In this document: positions 5,358 to 6,036 of the stretch, piece after piece
Layout of the letters: every line of letters begins with the position of its first letter
Numbering within the stretch: position 1 is the first letter of the stretch
Assembly: GCA_015485245.1 (NCBI GenBank)
Contig: WFTY01000298.1
Coordinates: forward strand, 1-6,036
DNA from: Anaerolineales bacterium
GTDB lineage: Bacteria > Chloroflexota > Anaerolineae > Anaerolineales > UBA11858
Direction of reading: 5' to 3'
Length of the DNA: 6,036 nt
The notes under the pieces: model-generated
What the model was told of the DNA's origin: nothing
Databases searched by the model: none
What the model saw: only the letters and a program-made list of their open reading frames with translations
Translations under genes and position numbers: made by a program

Positions 5358-6036
5358 ATGAGGCCAGCTTCCTTGATCTATAACCCCGCGGCAGGGCGTT
5401 TCCCCTCCCGGATGTTGATTGAGCGCGCCACACAGGTGCTGCGCGGCCAGGGGTGGGATATTCGCCTGGCGGTGACGCGCGGCGGCGCGCACATCACCGA
5501 GCTGGCGCGGCAGGCGACCGTGCAGGGCGATGTGGCTGTGTTCATCGCTGGCGGCGATGGCTCGATTAACCATGCCGTGCGCGGTCTGCTGGGCAGCGAG
5601 ACCGCCCTGGGGGTGTTGCCCGCGGGCACGGCGAATGTCTGGGGACAGGAGCTTGGCCTCCCCGGCCTGGCGTGGACGCGCTGGATGGCGCTGGAAGAGA
5701 GCGCCCGGCGCTACGCTGGAACCTCTGTGCGCCGTATGGACGTCGGCCTGTGCAACGACGACCCTTTTCTGCTGTGGGGCGGGGTGGGACTGGACGCCTT
5801 CACCGTGCATCGCCTGGAGCCGCGCAGCCGATGGGAAAAACAATTTGCCGTCGCTCACTACGCCGCCACGGTGGTGCAGCAGGCGCGCGCCTTTGGCGGC
5901 ATTGATCTGAGCGTATACGCCGCAGACACCCGCCTCCGGGGACGGTTTTTGCTCGCCGTCGCCAGCAATATTCACCTTTACGCCGGCGGCATCGCTGAGA
6001 TTTCCCCGCGGGCCTGCCTGGATGACGGTGAAATGG
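5358..6036 (+). CDS. Diacylglycerol kinase-like lipid kinase (DagK/YegS family), cut by the window edge
   Basis: The first 226 codons are present; the gene runs off the right edge. Family members transfer phosphate from ATP to diacylglycerol or a related lipid, typically giving phosphatidic acid at the inner face of the membrane. Motifs in order: LIYNPAAGR (6-14), the nucleotide-binding signature AGGDGSINHAV (64-74), LPAGTANVWGQELGLP (87-102), RRMDVG (125-130), GGVGLDAF (141-148), ASNIHLYAGG (202-211) and SPRACLDDGEM (216-226), matching the DAGK catalytic domain and the start of its C-terminal domain. The ATG at 5358 is well fixed because an in-frame TGA lies at 5340-5342. No Shine-Dalgarno sequence is close: the nearest AGGA is 22 bases upstream. 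It is divergent from the Ser/Thr kinase gene. The lipid substrate (diacylglycerol, sphingoid or other) cannot be decided. Confidence 0.92.
   Translation, partial: MRPASLIYNPAAGRFPSRMLIERATQVLRGQGWDIRLAVTRGGAHITELARQATVQGDVAVFIAGGDGSINHAVRGLLGSETALGVLPAGTANVWGQELGLPGLAWTRWMALEESARRYAGTSVRRMDVGLCNDDPFLLWGGVGLDAFTVHRLEPRSRWEKQFAVAHYAATVVQQARAFGGIDLSVYAADTRLRGRFLLAVASNIHLYAGGIAEISPRACLDDGEM

Noticed and set aside
5232..5975. N-terminal extension of the Ser/Thr kinase frame to 5975
   Set aside because: This open stretch lies antisense to the lipid kinase gene, which has clear family motifs. The extension shows no kinase or other domain pattern, and the glycine loop falls just after the GTG at 5231.

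Overview
The window reads as a chromosomal segment of a fairly GC-rich bacterium, most likely a member of the Chloroflexota (Anaerolineae-like). This is inferred from four things: the rpmB / asp23 / fakA / degV arrangement, a transmembrane Ser/Thr kinase with an HCDVKPQN catalytic loop, a lipoprotein with a long Pro/Thr/Ala-rich linker behind its lipobox, and the general protein style. No marker here fixes the taxonomy, so it remains a moderate-confidence inference.

Layout. Positions 48-2969 hold a three-gene minus-strand operon read right to left: an Asp23/Gls24-family protein, a FakA/YloV-type fatty acid kinase, and a DegV/FakB-type fatty-acid-binding protein. Gaps between these genes are 22 and 8 bases. 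A 125-base divergent spacer separates the operon from rpmB (ribosomal protein L28, zinc-motif form; + strand, 3095-3277), which is followed by a clear intrinsic terminator. Next, on the minus strand, is a two-gene unit read right to left: a membrane-anchored Ser/Thr kinase (4203-5231) and, 20 bases downstream, a secreted lipoprotein (3373-4182). A 126-base divergent spacer follows. The right end (5358 to the edge) holds the first 226 codons of a + strand diacylglycerol kinase-like lipid kinase that runs out of the window.

How the genes may work together. FakA with a DegV/FakB carrier phosphorylates fatty acids to acyl-phosphate, which feeds phospholipid synthesis. A DagK-type enzyme makes phosphatidic acid from diacylglycerol. 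Two lipid-phosphorylating activities therefore flank the Ser/Thr kinase and lipoprotein pair. The kinase has a membrane anchor but almost no extracytoplasmic part, while the co-transcribed lipoprotein supplies an extracytoplasmic beta-rich domain. The two could form a split sensor/kinase; this is inference. I found no mobile element, CRISPR array, tRNA or rRNA, and no stretch longer than about 130 bases without a gene.
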